Origin: Pandoraea aquatica
Lineage (GTDB): Bacteria > Pseudomonadota > Gammaproteobacteria > Burkholderiales > Burkholderiaceae
Assembly (NCBI RefSeq): GCF_902459565.1
Contig: NZ_CABPSN010000006.1
Location: 186,001-250,000 of the forward strand
DNA length: 64,000 nt
Reading direction: 5' to 3'
Shown: positions 39,342 to 49,853 of the stretch, piece by piece
Position numbering within the stretch: the first letter of the stretch is position 1
How the letters are laid out: every line of letters begins with the position of its first letter
The notes under the pieces: model-generated
What the model was told of the DNA's origin: nothing
What the model saw: only the letters and a program-made list of their open reading frames with translations
Database searches by the model: none
Program-made: the position numbers and the translations under genes

Positions 39342-41456
39342 TTACGCGTGCGGATCGTCCGGCACCGTGTCCAGATCCGCCAGCCACACCACCGACTCCG
39401 AATCGCTCGGCGCACGCCAGTCGCCGCGCGGCGAGAGCGATCCGCCCGTGCCGACCTTCGGCGCGTTCGGAATGCACGAACGCTTGAACTGGCTCGTGCG
39501 GAAGAACCGGTCCAGGAAGATGCGCAGGTTGCGCTTGATCGCGACCAGATCGTAGGCGTTGCGCGACGCGTGCCCCTCATCCGGCCAGCGGCCCTGCGAC
39601 GCATCGTGCCACGCGCTCCACGACAGGAACGTCACCTTGCGCGGCGCATAGCCGAAGCGCAGCGTGTAGTAGAGGTTGAAGTCCTGTAACTCGTACGGGC
39701 CAATGAAATGCTCGGTGCGCTGCTCGGGCGCGCCGTTGGCCTTGCCCGGCACGAGTTCCGGGCTGATTTCCGTCTCGAGAATATCGATGAGGACGTTGCG
39801 ACGCTGTCCGTCCTTGCTGCCCTTACTGTCCTTACCGTCCTTCTGCGCTTTGGCCGACGCCGCACCACCCAGTTGCCCCGTCTCCGCGACCCAGCGCACG
39901 AGGTGCATGATGAGCGTCTTGGGCACACTGGCGTTCACGTTGTAGTGCGACATATGATCGCCCACGCCGTACGTGCACCAGCCCAGCGCCAGCTCGCTCA
40001 GGTCGCCCGTGCCGATCACGATGGCGCCAAGGTGGTTCGCCAGTCGGAACAGGTGATTGGTGCGCTCGCCTGCCTGCACGTTCTCGAAGGTGACGTCGTA
40101 GACTTCCTCTCCCTTCGCGAACGGGTGATCGAGGTCCTTCAACATCTGCATGCAACTCGGACGAATATCGATCTCGCGCGCCGTGCACCCCACGGCGTCC
40201 ATCAGCTCGCGCGCCTGACGCAGCGTACGCTCGCTCGTCGCGAAGCCCGGCATCGTGTACGCCAGAATATTCGTGCGCGGCAAGCCGAGCCGGTCCATGA
40301 CCTTGGCGCAGACGAGCAACGCATGCGTCGAGTCCAGTCCGCCGGACACACCGATCACGACCTTCTGAATCTTCGACGACGCGAGACGCTGCATCAGCGC
40401 CTGCACCTGAATGTTGTAGACCTCGTGGCAGCGCTCGTCACGACGCGCCGCATCGGACGGCACGTAGGGAAAGCGTGCAATCGCACGCGCGAGCGGTAGT
40501 TCGGCATCGCGCGGCAGGGTGACGTCGACCTTGATCGTGCGAAAGCGCGCCACTTCGTCGGCATGACGGCGCACCGACACACCGAACGTCGTCTGATGCA
40601 TGCGCTCGCGGGCGAGGCGCTCCAGATCGACATCGGCGAAGATCAGATGCGACTCGCTGGCGAAGCGCGCCGACTCGGCGAGCATGTCGCCGTTCTCGTA
40701 GATGAGCGCCTGCCCGTCCCACGCGAGGTCGGTCGTCGATTCGCCCTGCCCGGCCGAGGTGTACAGATAGGCGGCCAGGCAACGCGCCGACTGCTGGGCG
40801 ACCAGTTGATGACGATAGGCCGACTTGCCCACGACCACGTTCGATGCCGACAGGTTGACGAGCACCGTCGCGCCTGCGAGCGCCGCGAACGACGACGGCG
40901 GCACCGGCACCCAGACGTCTTCGCAGATCTCGCAGTGAAAGCGCAGCAGCGGCTGATCGGCGGCTTCGAAGATGAGCGCACCGAACGGCACGTCGTTGCC
41001 CAGCAGCGCGACGGTATCGACGCCGGCGTCATCCGCTGCGTTGAACTGACGCGCTTCGTAGAACTCGCTGTAATTCGGGAGGTACGTCTTGGGCACAACG
41101 CCATGGATGCGCCCGCGCGCCACCACGACGGCGCAGTTGAACAAGCGCTGCTGCACACGCACCGGCATCCCGACGATCATCGCAATGCCCAGCTCCCGGC
41201 TCGCGGTGACGATCTCGGCCAGCGCGGCGTCGCAGGCATCCTGCAAGGCGCGCTGCTGAAACAGGTCTTCGCAGCTGTAGGCAGGAATGCCCAGTTCGGG
41301 GAAGGCGACGAGCACCGCGCCCTCGGCATCCGCCTGACGGGCCAGTGCAATGGTCTGGGCAGCGTTGAAAGCGGGATCGGCGACGCGGCATTGCGGCACT
41401 CCAACGGCCACACGCGCGAAATCGTGATTGTAAAGATTGAGAAATCGGTTGGTCAT
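39342..41456 (-). CDS. nadE: Glutamine-dependent NAD+ synthetase
   Basis: 704 aa fusion of a glutaminase (nitrilase fold) and a synthetase, as in mycobacteria, larger than the common 540-aa form. The glutaminase triad is Glu54 (FPELGIP), Lys123 (PKTYLPNY) and Cys178 ([10 protein letters not shown]). The synthetase has [14 protein letters not shown] for ATP. The enzyme converts nicotinate adenine dinucleotide to NAD+ with glutamine nitrogen. A Lys/Asp/Ser low-complexity insert ([14 protein letters not shown]) lies near residue 545. ATG 41456 was chosen; an ATG five codons upstream is possible. Confidence 0.93.
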   Translation of the reverse strand: MTNRFLNLYNHDFARVAVGVPQCRVADPAFNAAQTIALARQADAEGAVLVAFPELGIPAYSCEDLFQQRALQDACDAALAEIVTASRELGIAMIVGMPVRVQQRLFNCAVVVARGRIHGVVPKTYLPNYSEFYEARQFNAADDAGVDTVALLGNDVPFGALIFEAADQPLLRFHCEICEDVWVPVPPSSFAALAGATVLVNLSASNVVVGKSAYRHQLVAQQSARCLAAYLYTSAGQGESTTDLAWDGQALIYENGDMLAESARFASESHLIFADVDLERLARERMHQTTFGVSVRRHADEVARFRTIKVDVTLPRDAELPLARAIARFPYVPSDAARRDERCHEVYNIQVQALMQRLASSKIQKVVIGVSGGLDSTHALLVCAKVMDRLGLPRTNILAYTMPGFATSERTLRQARELMDAVGCTAREIDIRPSCMQMLKDLDHPFAKGEEVYDVTFENVQAGERTNHLFRLANHLGAIVIGTGDLSELALGWCTYGVGDHMSHYNVNASVPKTLIMHLVRWVAETGQLGGAASAKAQKDGKDSKGSKDGQRRNVLIDILETEISPELVPGKANGAPEQRTEHFIGPYELQDFNLYYTLRFGYAPRKVTFLSWSAWHDASQGRWPDEGHASRNAYDLVAIKRNLRIFLDRFFRTSQFKRSCIPNAPKVGTGGSLSPRGDWRAPSDSESVVWLADLDTVPDDPHA

Positions 41457-41635
41457 GTCGGCGGCTACCATGCATCGCCCTTGTGCCGTGCCACCAAAAG
41501 CATAGCTGGCGGACGTTTGGCGGCAGTCAAGCGGGCGTAAGAATCGTCAGTATATTACGCGAGGCCCCGCCTTGCCGGGGGCTGCCTTCGCCAGTTGTAC
41601 GTCCCGCTTACGTCCTGATCACGTCCCGAAAACGC

Positions 41636-42790
41636 TCAGGACGCCGGTCGCTTGAACGGCGTATGCGCTTCCAGCTCGCCGATGTGCTCGTCCATCGCGG
41701 ACGTCTCCCGGTCGAGAAAATCCTCGATGGCCTGCGCGAATCGTTCGTCGGCAATCCAGTGCGCCGACCACGTCGGCGTGGGCAACAAACCGCGCGACAT
41801 CTTGTGCACGCCTTGCGCACCGCCTTCGAAGCTGCGCAACCCATGCGCGATGCAGTACTCGATGCCCTGCGCGTAGCAGGTCTCGAAATGCATGCCGGAG
41901 ACGAAGTCCGTCGTCCCCCAGTAGCGGCCGTACATCGTGTCGCCGCTCACGACATTGAGCGCACACGCCAGCGGCTCGCCGTCACGTTCCGCCATGACGA
42001 GCAGCAGCGCGTCGGGCATCGTCGCGTGCACCTGCCCGAAGAACGCGCGACTCAGATACGGCGAATTCCAGTGCTCTCGGTAGGTGTTTTCGTAGCACTG
42101 ATAAAAGAAGTCGAGCGCGGCGTCGTCGATCTGCTCACCGCGCAGCCAGCGGTAAGTGACCCCAGCCTCGCGCACGCGCCGACGGTCCTGTTTCAGCTTC
42201 TTGCGCTTCTCCTGATTCATCTGCGCGAGGAAGTCGTCGAACGTGGCAAAGCCGGGGTTCTCCCAATGAAACTGCACGCCCTCGCGCAGCATGTACCCAG
42301 CTTCGGTCAGCGCGGCCAGATCGTCGTCGTGCGTGAACAGCACATGGATGGACGACAGTTCAAGCTGCCGGGCGAACGCAATCGCACCGCGCGCGAGCGC
42401 CACGCGATCCGCCTGCGTGCGGGCGAGCAGACGCGGCCCCGTCACGGGCGAGAACGGCACGGCACACAACAGCTTGGGGTAGTACTCGAGACCGTGACGC
42501 GCGAAGGCGTCGGCCCACGCGTGGTCGAAGACGTACTCGCCCCGGGAATGCGACTTGACGTAGAGCGGCATCGCGCCGACGAGCACTTCGTCCGCATGCA
42601 TGAGCAGATAGGCCGGCTGCCAGCCCGTGCGCTTGGCGGCACACCCCGTCTCGTGCATCGCGTGGAGGAACGCGTGCTGTACGAACGGGTTGTCGCCCGC
42701 GAGCGCGTTCCACGCGTCTGCCGGCACGTCTTCAATCGATTGCACTACACGGATGACTACGTCGCTGCTCACTTCACACCTCGTTTGCAA
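41636..42790 (-). CDS. FemAB-like GNAT-fold acyltransferase (DUF482)
   Basis: 384 aa soluble protein of the PF04339-type family, annotated as GNAT N-acetyltransferase or peptidoglycan-related. Landmarks are MHETGCAAKRTGWQPAYLLM, KSHSRGEYVFDHAWADAFARHG, and YGRYWGTTDFVSGMHFETCY followed by CIAHGLRSFEGGAQGVHK. The C-terminal end is acidic. The reaction is not established. It stands alone between nadE and ppa, all on the minus strand. Confidence 0.82.
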   Translation of the reverse strand: MQTRCEVSSDVVIRVVQSIEDVPADAWNALAGDNPFVQHAFLHAMHETGCAAKRTGWQPAYLLMHADEVLVGAMPLYVKSHSRGEYVFDHAWADAFARHGLEYYPKLLCAVPFSPVTGPRLLARTQADRVALARGAIAFARQLELSSIHVLFTHDDDLAALTEAGYMLREGVQFHWENPGFATFDDFLAQMNQEKRKKLKQDRRRVREAGVTYRWLRGEQIDDAALDFFYQCYENTYREHWNSPYLSRAFFGQVHATMPDALLLVMAERDGEPLACALNVVSGDTMYGRYWGTTDFVSGMHFETCYAQGIEYCIAHGLRSFEGGAQGVHKMSRGLLPTPTWSAHWIADERFAQAIEDFLDRETSAMDEHIGELEAHTPFKRPAS

Positions 42791-42902
42791 ACCAGCGGCT
42801 TAGCATGGCGCGCCGCCTCTGGCCGACATTGTCGCCGAACTTGCCGTCGGCTTCAGGACGAAGGTGTGGCCCCCCTCCGACCGACGGAAAAGCAGGACCA
42901 AC

Positions 42903-42929
42903 AAAAAACCCGGCACATGGCCGGGTTTT
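42903..42929. terminator. Bidirectional terminator downstream of ppa
   Basis: AACCCGGC (42907-42914) pairs with GCCGGGTT (42920-42927) with loop ACATG. Six As precede and four Ts follow, so it can work on either strand. It is 43 bp past the ppa stop. Confidence 0.85.
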
Positions 42930-42971
42930 CTTTGCGTCGACGAACGACGCGGCAAGCTTGGCGAACTGGAG

Positions 42972-43499
42972 TTACTTCTTCGCGTTCGCGACGCCTTCGG
43001 TGATTTCCTTGTGGGCGGCTTCGATGCCTTCCCAACCTTCGACCTTGACCCACTTGCCCTTCTCGAGCGCCTTGTATTGCTCGAAGAAGTGCTTGATCTG
43101 GTCCTTCAGGTAGCCCGGCACGTCGTCGATCGACTTCATGTGTGCCGTCATCGGGCAGATCTTGTCGACCGGCACGACCACCAGCTTGGCGTCCACGCCC
43201 GACTCATCGGTCATGTTGAGCATGCCCAGTGCGCGGCAACGAACGACCGAGCCAGCCAGCAGCGGGAACGGCGTGACGACCAGCGCGTCGACGGGGTCGC
43301 CGTCGCCAGCCAGCGTTTGCGGAATGAAGCCGTAGTTGGCCGGGTAACGCATGCCCGTGCCGATGAAGCGGTCAACGACCAGCAGGCCCAGATCCTTGTC
43401 GGCTTCGTACTTCACCGGGTCGCTTTGCGCCGGGATCTCGATGATGACGTTGAAATCGTTGGGGAGGTCCTTACCGGCAGGCACGTGGTTGAAGCTCAT
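42972..43499 (-). CDS. ppa: Inorganic pyrophosphatase (family I)
   Basis: 175 aa hexameric cytoplasmic enzyme hydrolysing pyrophosphate to two phosphates. The metal/substrate residues sit in [25 protein letters not shown], and [10 protein letters not shown] lies near the end. ATG 43499 gives [18 protein letters not shown], the usual start; an upstream frame to 43655 is not supported. Length matches E. coli Ppa. Confidence 0.96.
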   Translation of the reverse strand: MSFNHVPAGKDLPNDFNVIIEIPAQSDPVKYEADKDLGLLVVDRFIGTGMRYPANYGFIPQTLAGDGDPVDALVVTPFPLLAGSVVRCRALGMLNMTDESGVDAKLVVVPVDKICPMTAHMKSIDDVPGYLKDQIKHFFEQYKALEKGKWVKVEGWEGIEAAHKEITEGVANAKK

Positions 43500-43602
43500 G
43501 ATCGCATTCCTGTGAATGAAAATTGGCATGCCGCCATGCGACGCGCATGCCCTGCCGACCGGCCGGATGCCACGCCGCCCGACGGCAATCGGGCGCGAAA
43601 CA

Positions 43603-44832
43603 TTATAGCGGGTTTGCCCGCTTAGCCCTGCCCGCGCCGCCGGAACCGTTCCCATGCAGCGACGTCAGCTCCGCCAGCTTCACCAGCCGCTCGGCCGTCA
43701 GCGCGCCCACGTTTGCGCAGCCAAGCAGTTGCATCGTCGTGCGCAATTCGCTCAGCAGCAACGCCAGCACCCCATCCACACCCTGCCCGCCGCGCGCGGC
43801 CACGCCATACAACGGCGCACGTCCCAGCAGCACGCCCTTCGCGCCCAGCGCTACGGCCTTGGCCACGTCGGCCCCGCGCCGCACGCCGCCGTCCATGAAC
43901 ACGGACATCGCAGGGCCGCCCGAACCTGACGCGCCAACCGCGTCGACGATCATCGACAACGCTTCGACCGGTGCGAGCGTGCTGCCCAACTGGCGTCCGC
44001 CGTGATTGGACACGATGATGCCGTCCGCACCGTGGGCCTGCGCCTGACGGGCATCTTCCACCGTCAAAATGCCCTTGACCAGCACTTCCCCAGGCCAGTG
44101 CTGCCGCACCCAGGCAAGGTCGTGCCAACCGAGCGACAAGTCCATCTGACGGCTCAGCATCGCTGCGTGACGCGCCAGATCCGCCCGCTCGCCCACGCTT
44201 TGCGCAATGTTGCGAAGCTGCGGCGCACCGCCCATGAGCATCTGCCAGCTCCAGTGCGGGTGTCGCATGCAGTCCGCCACCAGTCGCGGCGTGAAGCGCA
44301 ACGGCAGCTTGAACCCGTTGCGCGTGTCGTGATCGCGCTTGCCGTGCACGGGCGTATCGACCGTCAGCATCAGGGTTCGAAAGCCTGCCTCGCGCGCCCG
44401 GCGCATCATGCTCTCTGCAATGCGCCGGTCTTGCTGCACATAGAGTTGCAGCCAAAGCTCGCCGTCCGGCACCGCCGCGCGCACGTCTTCGAGCAACGAG
44501 GTCGATGCCGTCGACAGCACGAACGGCAACCCTGCATCCGCAGCGGCGCGGGCAAGCAGTTCGTCCGCGCGCGGCCAGAACAGGCCGTTCAGGCCGGTCG
44601 GGCCGACGACCATCGGCGCGGCGCTCGGCCGTCCCCAGAAGGTCGTCTCGCTAGACGTTGCGGAGATGTCCGTCATGACGCGCGGCGCGAAGCCCCACAG
44701 CCCGAACGCGTCCCGATTGCGCCGCAGCGCCTCGCCGTCCTCCGCACCGCCTTCCAGATAATCGAAGGCCAGCTTCGTCAGGCGACGCTTCGCCGCCCGG
44801 CGGTAATCCTCCACGCAGGAAAACGCCTGCAT
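43603..44832 (-). CDS. FMN-dependent alpha-hydroxy-acid dehydrogenase (lactate/mandelate dehydrogenase-like)
   Basis: 409 aa TIM-barrel flavoprotein. N-terminal [17 protein letters not shown], the FMN-site LQLYVQQDR, catalytic His-Arg in [11 protein letters not shown] and [20 protein letters not shown] are canonical. It oxidises an S-2-hydroxy acid to the 2-oxo acid. The sequence fits (S)-mandelate or L-lactate dehydrogenases about equally. Shine-Dalgarno GGGGGAG precedes ATG 44832. It diverges from the IclR gene, so that regulator probably controls it. Confidence 0.9.
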   Translation of the reverse strand: MQAFSCVEDYRRAAKRRLTKLAFDYLEGGAEDGEALRRNRDAFGLWGFAPRVMTDISATSSETTFWGRPSAAPMVVGPTGLNGLFWPRADELLARAAADAGLPFVLSTASTSLLEDVRAAVPDGELWLQLYVQQDRRIAESMMRRAREAGFRTLMLTVDTPVHGKRDHDTRNGFKLPLRFTPRLVADCMRHPHWSWQMLMGGAPQLRNIAQSVGERADLARHAAMLSRQMDLSLGWHDLAWVRQHWPGEVLVKGILTVEDARQAQAHGADGIIVSNHGGRQLGSTLAPVEALSMIVDAVGASGSGGPAMSVFMDGGVRRGADVAKAVALGAKGVLLGRAPLYGVAARGGQGVDGVLALLLSELRTTMQLLGCANVGALTAERLVKLAELTSLHGNGSGGAGRAKRANPL

Positions 44833-44923
44833 TGCTCCCCCTGTCTTGATGTTCTGGCGTGCCCCACAGCATCGCTTTCTGCATGCCCCGAAATCGGGCA
44901 AAGTTCGCTACTTGGGCACAAAC

Positions 44924-44937
44924 AATTGCATTACAAT
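44924..44937. promoter_or_regulatory. AATTGCA-type motif at the IclR/hydroxy-acid dehydrogenase divergent promoter
   Basis: AATTGCATTACAAT; 12 of 14 bases match 52711-52724. ATTACAATC is repeated just downstream. It lies 35-48 bp before the IclR start and is a candidate IclR operator. Confidence 0.5.
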
Positions 44938-44971
44938 CACAATCATTACAATCCGAACAACCCGCACACCC

Positions 44972-45832
44972 ATGCCGCGCTCATCCGCCGGGTCGTCGCG
45001 CTCTGCCACAGACGCCACCCAATCCACCAGCGATACCTCTTCGAGCACCGCCGCCCCGCGTTCCTCGCTCTTCGTCGGCTCGACCGAGAAGACGTTTCAG
45101 GTGCTGCACGCCTTCGACGGTCCCGCGCGGTACATGACGCTGGGCGACATCGCCAAAGCGGCGGATCTGGATCGCAGCGCCACGCAGCGGCTCGTGCATA
45201 CGCTCGAAGCCCTCGGCTATCTCTTCCGGGTGCCGGAGACGCGAACCTATGGGCTGACGACCAAGGTGTTGCAGTTCTCGTACAACTACATTCGCGCCAA
45301 CGAGCTGGTCGACAAGGCGTCGCCGTATCTGCTCGACATCAGCCGCCGTGTGGGCGAGACGACCAACCTGCAAGAACTCGACGGGCACGAAATCGTGTTC
45401 GTCGCACGCTTTCCCGGGCAGCATCTGGTGAACATCGATATTGTGGTCGGCGCGCGTCTGCCCGCGATGTTCACGGCATCGGGCATTGCGATCCTGTCGC
45501 GTCTGCCCGAAGCGCGTGTGCGCGAAATTCTCTCGGGCACAGCGCTCGAACCGATGACGCCGTACACGCTCATCGACGAGAAGAAGCTGCTCGAACGGAT
45601 CGCGCAGACCACGCGTCGCGGCTACGCCATCGTCGAAAACGAAACCGTGATGGGCGATATCTCGGTCGCCGCTCCGATCACCGATCACGACGGTCACGCC
45701 GTCGCAGCGATCAACATTTCGGTGCCAACCTCGCGCTGGACGCGTGAGCGCGCAGAAGCCGAACTCGCCCCGCATATTCAGGTCGCCGCGACCTCGATCT
45801 CGAAGTCGCGACTGTCGACGTTCCGGCGTTAA
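44972..45832 (+). CDS. IclR-family transcriptional regulator
   Basis: 286 aa. A Ser/Thr-rich N-terminal tail (about 35 residues) precedes the winged HTH (KTFQVLHAFDG, then LGDIAKAADLDRSATQRLVH) and the IclR effector domain, with IVFVARFPGQ, GARLPAMFTASGIAILS and GDISVAAPITDHDGHAVAAINIS. It is flanked by the divergent FMN dehydrogenase and the convergent end of the DHDPS/ABC operon. A shared motif suggests it controls both promoter regions of this locus. The inducer is unknown. Confidence 0.88.
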   Translation: MPRSSAGSSRSATDATQSTSDTSSSTAAPRSSLFVGSTEKTFQVLHAFDGPARYMTLGDIAKAADLDRSATQRLVHTLEALGYLFRVPETRTYGLTTKVLQFSYNYIRANELVDKASPYLLDISRRVGETTNLQELDGHEIVFVARFPGQHLVNIDIVVGARLPAMFTASGIAILSRLPEARVREILSGTALEPMTPYTLIDEKKLLERIAQTTRRGYAIVENETVMGDISVAAPITDHDGHAVAAINISVPTSRWTRERAEAELAPHIQVAATSISKSRLSTFRR

Positions 45833-45898
45833 GCCGTACCTGAGCGCACCTAGGCGCACCTGAGCGCAGGCGGTGACACGCGTCACCGCCCTCACGCG

Positions 45899-46810
45899 TC
45901 AACGTCCTTCGAAAATCGCCAGCTGACGCGCCAGTTCTTCGCGCAGCTCGGTCGACAGCGCCGGTGCGGGCGGCACGAGCGGTGCGAGCATCGCCGGGGC
46001 GTCCACGCCGATCAGATCCATCACCGACTTCATCGGACCGGGGTTCGTCTCGGCGAACGCCAGGTTCATCAGCGGAATCAGCGAGCGGTGTAGTGCCAGC
46101 GCGTCGGCCGTCTTGCCTTCGGACGCCAGCGAGAAGATGCGTTGCCATGCGGTAGGCAGCAGCGACGCCGTCACCACGATCCCGCCACGCGCACCGGCTG
46201 CCACATGCAGCGGGAACAGCGTGTCTTCGCCGCTCAGCACGGCAAACGACTCGTCGACACCGGCGATGGTGCGCAGGAAATGCCACATGTCGGTGTTGCA
46301 CGCCTTCATGCCGATGATGTTCTCGTGGCGCGACAGCTCATGCAGCACTTCCGGTGCAATCGCGATGCGCGTGCGATACGGAATTTCGTAGATGAGGATC
46401 GGCAGCGGCGATTCGTCGGCGTAACGCAGGAAGTAATCGCGAATACCGGCTTGCGTCGGGTTTGTGTAGTACGGCGTGAGCACCAGCAGACCGTCGGCAC
46501 CGGCAGCGGCGAAGTCACGTCCGGCTTCGATGGCATCGTGATAGCCGGGGTCGAGCACACCGGCGATCACCGGTACGTCGCGGCCGTGCTCGCGCACTTC
46601 CTGCGCCGTGAGTTCGGCCATACGCACGCGCTCGGCGCGCGAGAGTGCGCCGTACTCGCCCGTGCCGCCCAGCGGTACCACGCCGTCGATGCCCTGCGCC
46701 AGCAGGTAACGCATGAGCGCACGTGCGCCTTCGATGTGGATCGTGTCGTCGGTGTGCACCGGCGTGGGGATGGCCGGGAAAATGCCCTTCAGTTGTGCGG
46801 AGCGAAGCAT
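45899..46810 (-). CDS. DHDPS/N-acetylneuraminate-lyase-family enzyme
   Basis: 303 aa class I aldolase-type TIM barrel. GGTGE at residues 48-52 holds the carboxylate site. Tyr141 (LIYEIPYRT) and Schiff-base Lys169 (IIGMKACN) are in place. The catabolic setting argues against true dihydrodipicolinate synthase and for a 2-oxo-acid lyase or dehydratase. It is last in the operon, 54 bp after the fused ABC permease. Confidence 0.87.
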   Translation of the reverse strand: MLRSAQLKGIFPAIPTPVHTDDTIHIEGARALMRYLLAQGIDGVVPLGGTGEYGALSRAERVRMAELTAQEVREHGRDVPVIAGVLDPGYHDAIEAGRDFAAAGADGLLVLTPYYTNPTQAGIRDYFLRYADESPLPILIYEIPYRTRIAIAPEVLHELSRHENIIGMKACNTDMWHFLRTIAGVDESFAVLSGEDTLFPLHVAAGARGGIVVTASLLPTAWQRIFSLASEGKTADALALHRSLIPLMNLAFAETNPGPMKSVMDLIGVDAPAMLAPLVPPAPALSTELREELARQLAIFEGR

Positions 46811-46864
46811 GAGTTAAACGTCCGTGAATCGTGAGTTTGTTGGGGCGGATACCGCATCCGGGCT

Positions 46865-48685
46865 TCAGGTCGCGAGGCTGCCGAGGCCACGATGACGCAG
46901 TCGCTCGGCCACCCAGATCAGTGCGGCGATGAAAAGGAACAGGCACGTGGAGACAGCGGCGATCACCGGCGAGATCTGCATCGTGATCTCGTCCCAGAAC
47001 TGCTTGGGCAAGGTGGTCGACAGGCCGCCCGACGTGAACAGCGCAATCGTGAGTTCGTCGAACGACGTCGCAAACGCGAACAGGAACGACGACAGCAACC
47101 CCGCGCCGAGAATCGGGAACGTCACGCGGCGCAGCGTCGCCCACGGACGTGCGCCCAGGCTGTACGCGGCCAGATCGAGACGCGTGTCGTAGTTGCGCAG
47201 CACCGCCATCATCGTGATAACGACGTACGGCACAGCCACCACGGTGTGCGCGAGCGTCAGCCCGACACTAGAGCCGACCAGCCCGATCTTCGCGAAGAAA
47301 TAGAACACGCCGACGGCGAGGATCATGCGCGGCACCACAATGGGCGCGAGCACGAAGGCGAGCATCGCCGACTTGCCGCGCATGCCGCCGCGCACCAGCA
47401 GGAACGCCGCCGGGGTACCGATCAGCATCGACAGCAAGCCTGCACCGATCCCCACGAGCATCGAACGCGTGATCGCCTGCATCCACAACGGCGAATCCCA
47501 GATCTGCTGGTACCACTGCAACGAGAAGCCCTTCGGCGGCCATGCGAGACCCGAGGCCGAATCGAACGACATCGGAATCATCAGCAACGCGGGCGCAGCG
47601 AGGAACACGACGAGCAGGAAGACGACCACACGCAGCACCAGACCGTCGCCCTGCTCTGCCTGCGTACCTCGGCCTTTCGGAAACGCGCGCAGCAACAGAT
47701 CGGTTGCGGTGCCGAGCGTCGCGAGCACCTTCTCGCCGAGCGTGCGTGTCCAGCCGCCACGGCGCTTGCCTGCCTTTACATCGCCCGCGCCACCGGCCAT
47801 CGTCGACAGACCGACCATGCGGTCGTAGACGAAGAACACGACCAGCACCACGGCAAGCAGCAGCACCGAAATCGCACCAGCGAAGCCCCAGTTCAGCGCC
47901 TGCATTACCTGATCGATGATGAGCTGCGTGATCATGGTTTCGTGACGCCCGCCGAGCAGCGTCGGCGTAATGAAGAAGCCGATGGACGTGACGAACACCA
48001 TCAGCGCGCCGGCGGCCACGCCCGGCAGCGACAACGGGAAGTACACGCGCCAGAACACCGTGCCGGGACGTGCGCCCAGCGTCGATGCTGCACTCGGCAG
48101 ACGCCGGTCGATGTTCTCCATGACGGAGAGCATCGTGAGCACAGCCAGCGGCATGAGGGCGTGCACCATCCCCAACACCACGGCGGGGAAGCTGTAGAGC
48201 AGCGACAGCGGCTGATCGATCAGCCCGAGGTCGAGCAATGTGCGGTTCACGACACCGTTACGGCCGAGCAGCACCACCCACGCGAACGTGCGCACGAGAA
48301 AGCTCGTCCAGAACGAGAGCAGCAGCCAGAACAGCAGGCGTTGCTTGCGCGCGCCGCTAAGCGTCGAGAGCCGGTAGGCGATCGGATACCCGGTGAGGAC
48401 CGCGAAGAAGGTCGTGTAGAGCGAGACCTTGAGCGTGATGAGCAACACCTCGACGTACACCGACGAGGCGAACAGCCGTTGATATTCGGCGAGCGTGAAA
48501 CCGCTCTCGCCGCGAATGCTCAGCAGCAGCAACTGGCCGACCGGATAGATCAGCATGACGGCCAGCAGAATGACGATCGGTGCCGCCATCAGCAACGGGC
48601 GCATGCGCGAGCGCCAGCGCGCCCGGCGCGGGGCCGGCTGAGCGGGTTGGGAGGACGAGGGACGGACCACGGCAGATGCACTCAT
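46865..48685 (-). CDS. Fused two-domain ABC permease (PotB-PotC in one chain)
   Basis: 606 aa inner-membrane protein with about 12 helices in two BPD_transp_1 domains. The EAA-like loops are ASTLGARPGTVFWRVYFPLS (first half) and AYSLGARPWATLRRVTFPIL (second half). Polyamine- and iron-type importers normally encode these as two proteins. The halves are joined by a basic linker near residues 300-350 (GGAGDVKAGKRRGGW). The ATPase (10 bp upstream) and binding protein complete the transporter. The substrate is unknown; a polyamine, amino acid or hydroxy acid is possible. Confidence 0.9.
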   Translation of the reverse strand: MSASAVVRPSSSQPAQPAPRRARWRSRMRPLLMAAPIVILLAVMLIYPVGQLLLLSIRGESGFTLAEYQRLFASSVYVEVLLITLKVSLYTTFFAVLTGYPIAYRLSTLSGARKQRLLFWLLLSFWTSFLVRTFAWVVLLGRNGVVNRTLLDLGLIDQPLSLLYSFPAVVLGMVHALMPLAVLTMLSVMENIDRRLPSAASTLGARPGTVFWRVYFPLSLPGVAAGALMVFVTSIGFFITPTLLGGRHETMITQLIIDQVMQALNWGFAGAISVLLLAVVLVVFFVYDRMVGLSTMAGGAGDVKAGKRRGGWTRTLGEKVLATLGTATDLLLRAFPKGRGTQAEQGDGLVLRVVVFLLVVFLAAPALLMIPMSFDSASGLAWPPKGFSLQWYQQIWDSPLWMQAITRSMLVGIGAGLLSMLIGTPAAFLLVRGGMRGKSAMLAFVLAPIVVPRMILAVGVFYFFAKIGLVGSSVGLTLAHTVVAVPYVVITMMAVLRNYDTRLDLAAYSLGARPWATLRRVTFPILGAGLLSSFLFAFATSFDELTIALFTSGGLSTTLPKQFWDEITMQISPVIAAVSTCLFLFIAALIWVAERLRHRGLGSLAT

Positions 48686-48695
48686 GGCTTACCCC

Positions 48696-49808
48696 TCAAC
48701 CGGCGATCGCCACGGCGTCGTCGGCACGCCATGCGAGGCCCAGCGTCTGACCGATTTCGAAGCGGTTGCCCTGACGGCGCGTCGGGAAGGCGGCCACGAG
48801 CGACTTGCTCGCTTCGCCGCCCGCCGCCGTCGATTGCAGATACAGCTTCGTCATACCGCCCGTCACCATGATGTCGGTCAGCTTCGCCGAGATCGTCGCC
48901 ATGCCGTCACCGGCAGCGTCCGAGTCATGCAGATGCAGGTTCTGCGGACGCAGCATCAGCTTGACCGTGCGGCCCTGCTCGACCTGCGGGTCGTAGACCA
49001 TCGCGCCCGCGCCGTTCGCAGCGCTCACGCCCGGCATGGCCACGCGCACCTGATCGCCGGTGCGCGTGAGCACCGTCGCATCGAGCAGGTTCGACTCGCC
49101 GAGGAAATCGGCCACGAACACGCTTTTCGGACGGAAGTACAGATCGTCGGGCGTGCCCAGTTGCGCGATCTCGCCTGCGTTCATCAGGCAGATGCGATCG
49201 GACATCGTCATCGCTTCTTCCTGATCGTGCGTGACGTAGACGATGGTGGTGCCCAACTCCCGGTGGATGCGCTTGATTTCGAGCTGCATGTGATCGCGCA
49301 GCTTCTTGTCGAGCGCGCCCAGCGGCTCGTCCATCAGAATGATCGACGGCCGGTAGACCATGCAGCGCGCGAGTGCGATGCGCTGCTGCTGACCACCGGA
49401 GAGTTCGCGCGGATAGCGCTCTGCCACATGCGGCAGATGCACCATCTCCAGCGCGTTCATGACCATCTTGCGAGCGGCCTGTGCGTCGGTGCGACGCATC
49501 TGCAACGGGAATGCGATGTTCTCCGCCACAGTCATGTGGGGGAACAGCGCGTAGTTCTGGAACACCATGCCGATGTCGCGCTCATACGGCGCGCCGTACG
49601 TGACATCGGTCCCATTGATGCGGATGGCCCCCGCATCGGGCTGCGACAGACCGGCGATGAGCGAGAGCAAAGTGGTCTTGCCCGAGCCGCTGGGGCCGAG
49701 CAAGGTCAGGAATTCGCCCTGGGCGACATCGAGGTCGGTCGGCGCGAGCGCGACGAAATCGCCGTAACGCTTGGACAGGCCCGAAACTTGAAGATTGGCA
49801 ACGGTCAT
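48696..49808 (-). CDS. PotA-like ABC transporter ATPase
   Basis: 370 aa. Walker A GPSGSGKTT (residues 38-46), signature ELSGGQQQR, Walker B IILMDEPLGALD and VTHDQEEAMTMSD are intact. A TOBE-type domain fills about residues 250-370 (LMLRPQNLHLH), as in PotA/FbpC. It drives the fused permease immediately downstream and follows the binding protein by 45 bp. Confidence 0.92.
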   Translation of the reverse strand: MTVANLQVSGLSKRYGDFVALAPTDLDVAQGEFLTLLGPSGSGKTTLLSLIAGLSQPDAGAIRINGTDVTYGAPYERDIGMVFQNYALFPHMTVAENIAFPLQMRRTDAQAARKMVMNALEMVHLPHVAERYPRELSGGQQQRIALARCMVYRPSIILMDEPLGALDKKLRDHMQLEIKRIHRELGTTIVYVTHDQEEAMTMSDRICLMNAGEIAQLGTPDDLYFRPKSVFVADFLGESNLLDATVLTRTGDQVRVAMPGVSAANGAGAMVYDPQVEQGRTVKLMLRPQNLHLHDSDAAGDGMATISAKLTDIMVTGGMTKLYLQSTAAGGEASKSLVAAFPTRRQGNRFEIGQTLGLAWRADDAVAIAG

Positions 49809-49853
49809 GAGATCAGCACCCCAAAAAACATGAAACGGAACAGCAGGTGAGGA

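Noticed and set aside
46892-48871. A 659-codon plus-strand frame opposite the fused permease
   Set aside because: Arg/Gln/His-rich composition without any fold, fully explained by the membrane protein on the other strand.
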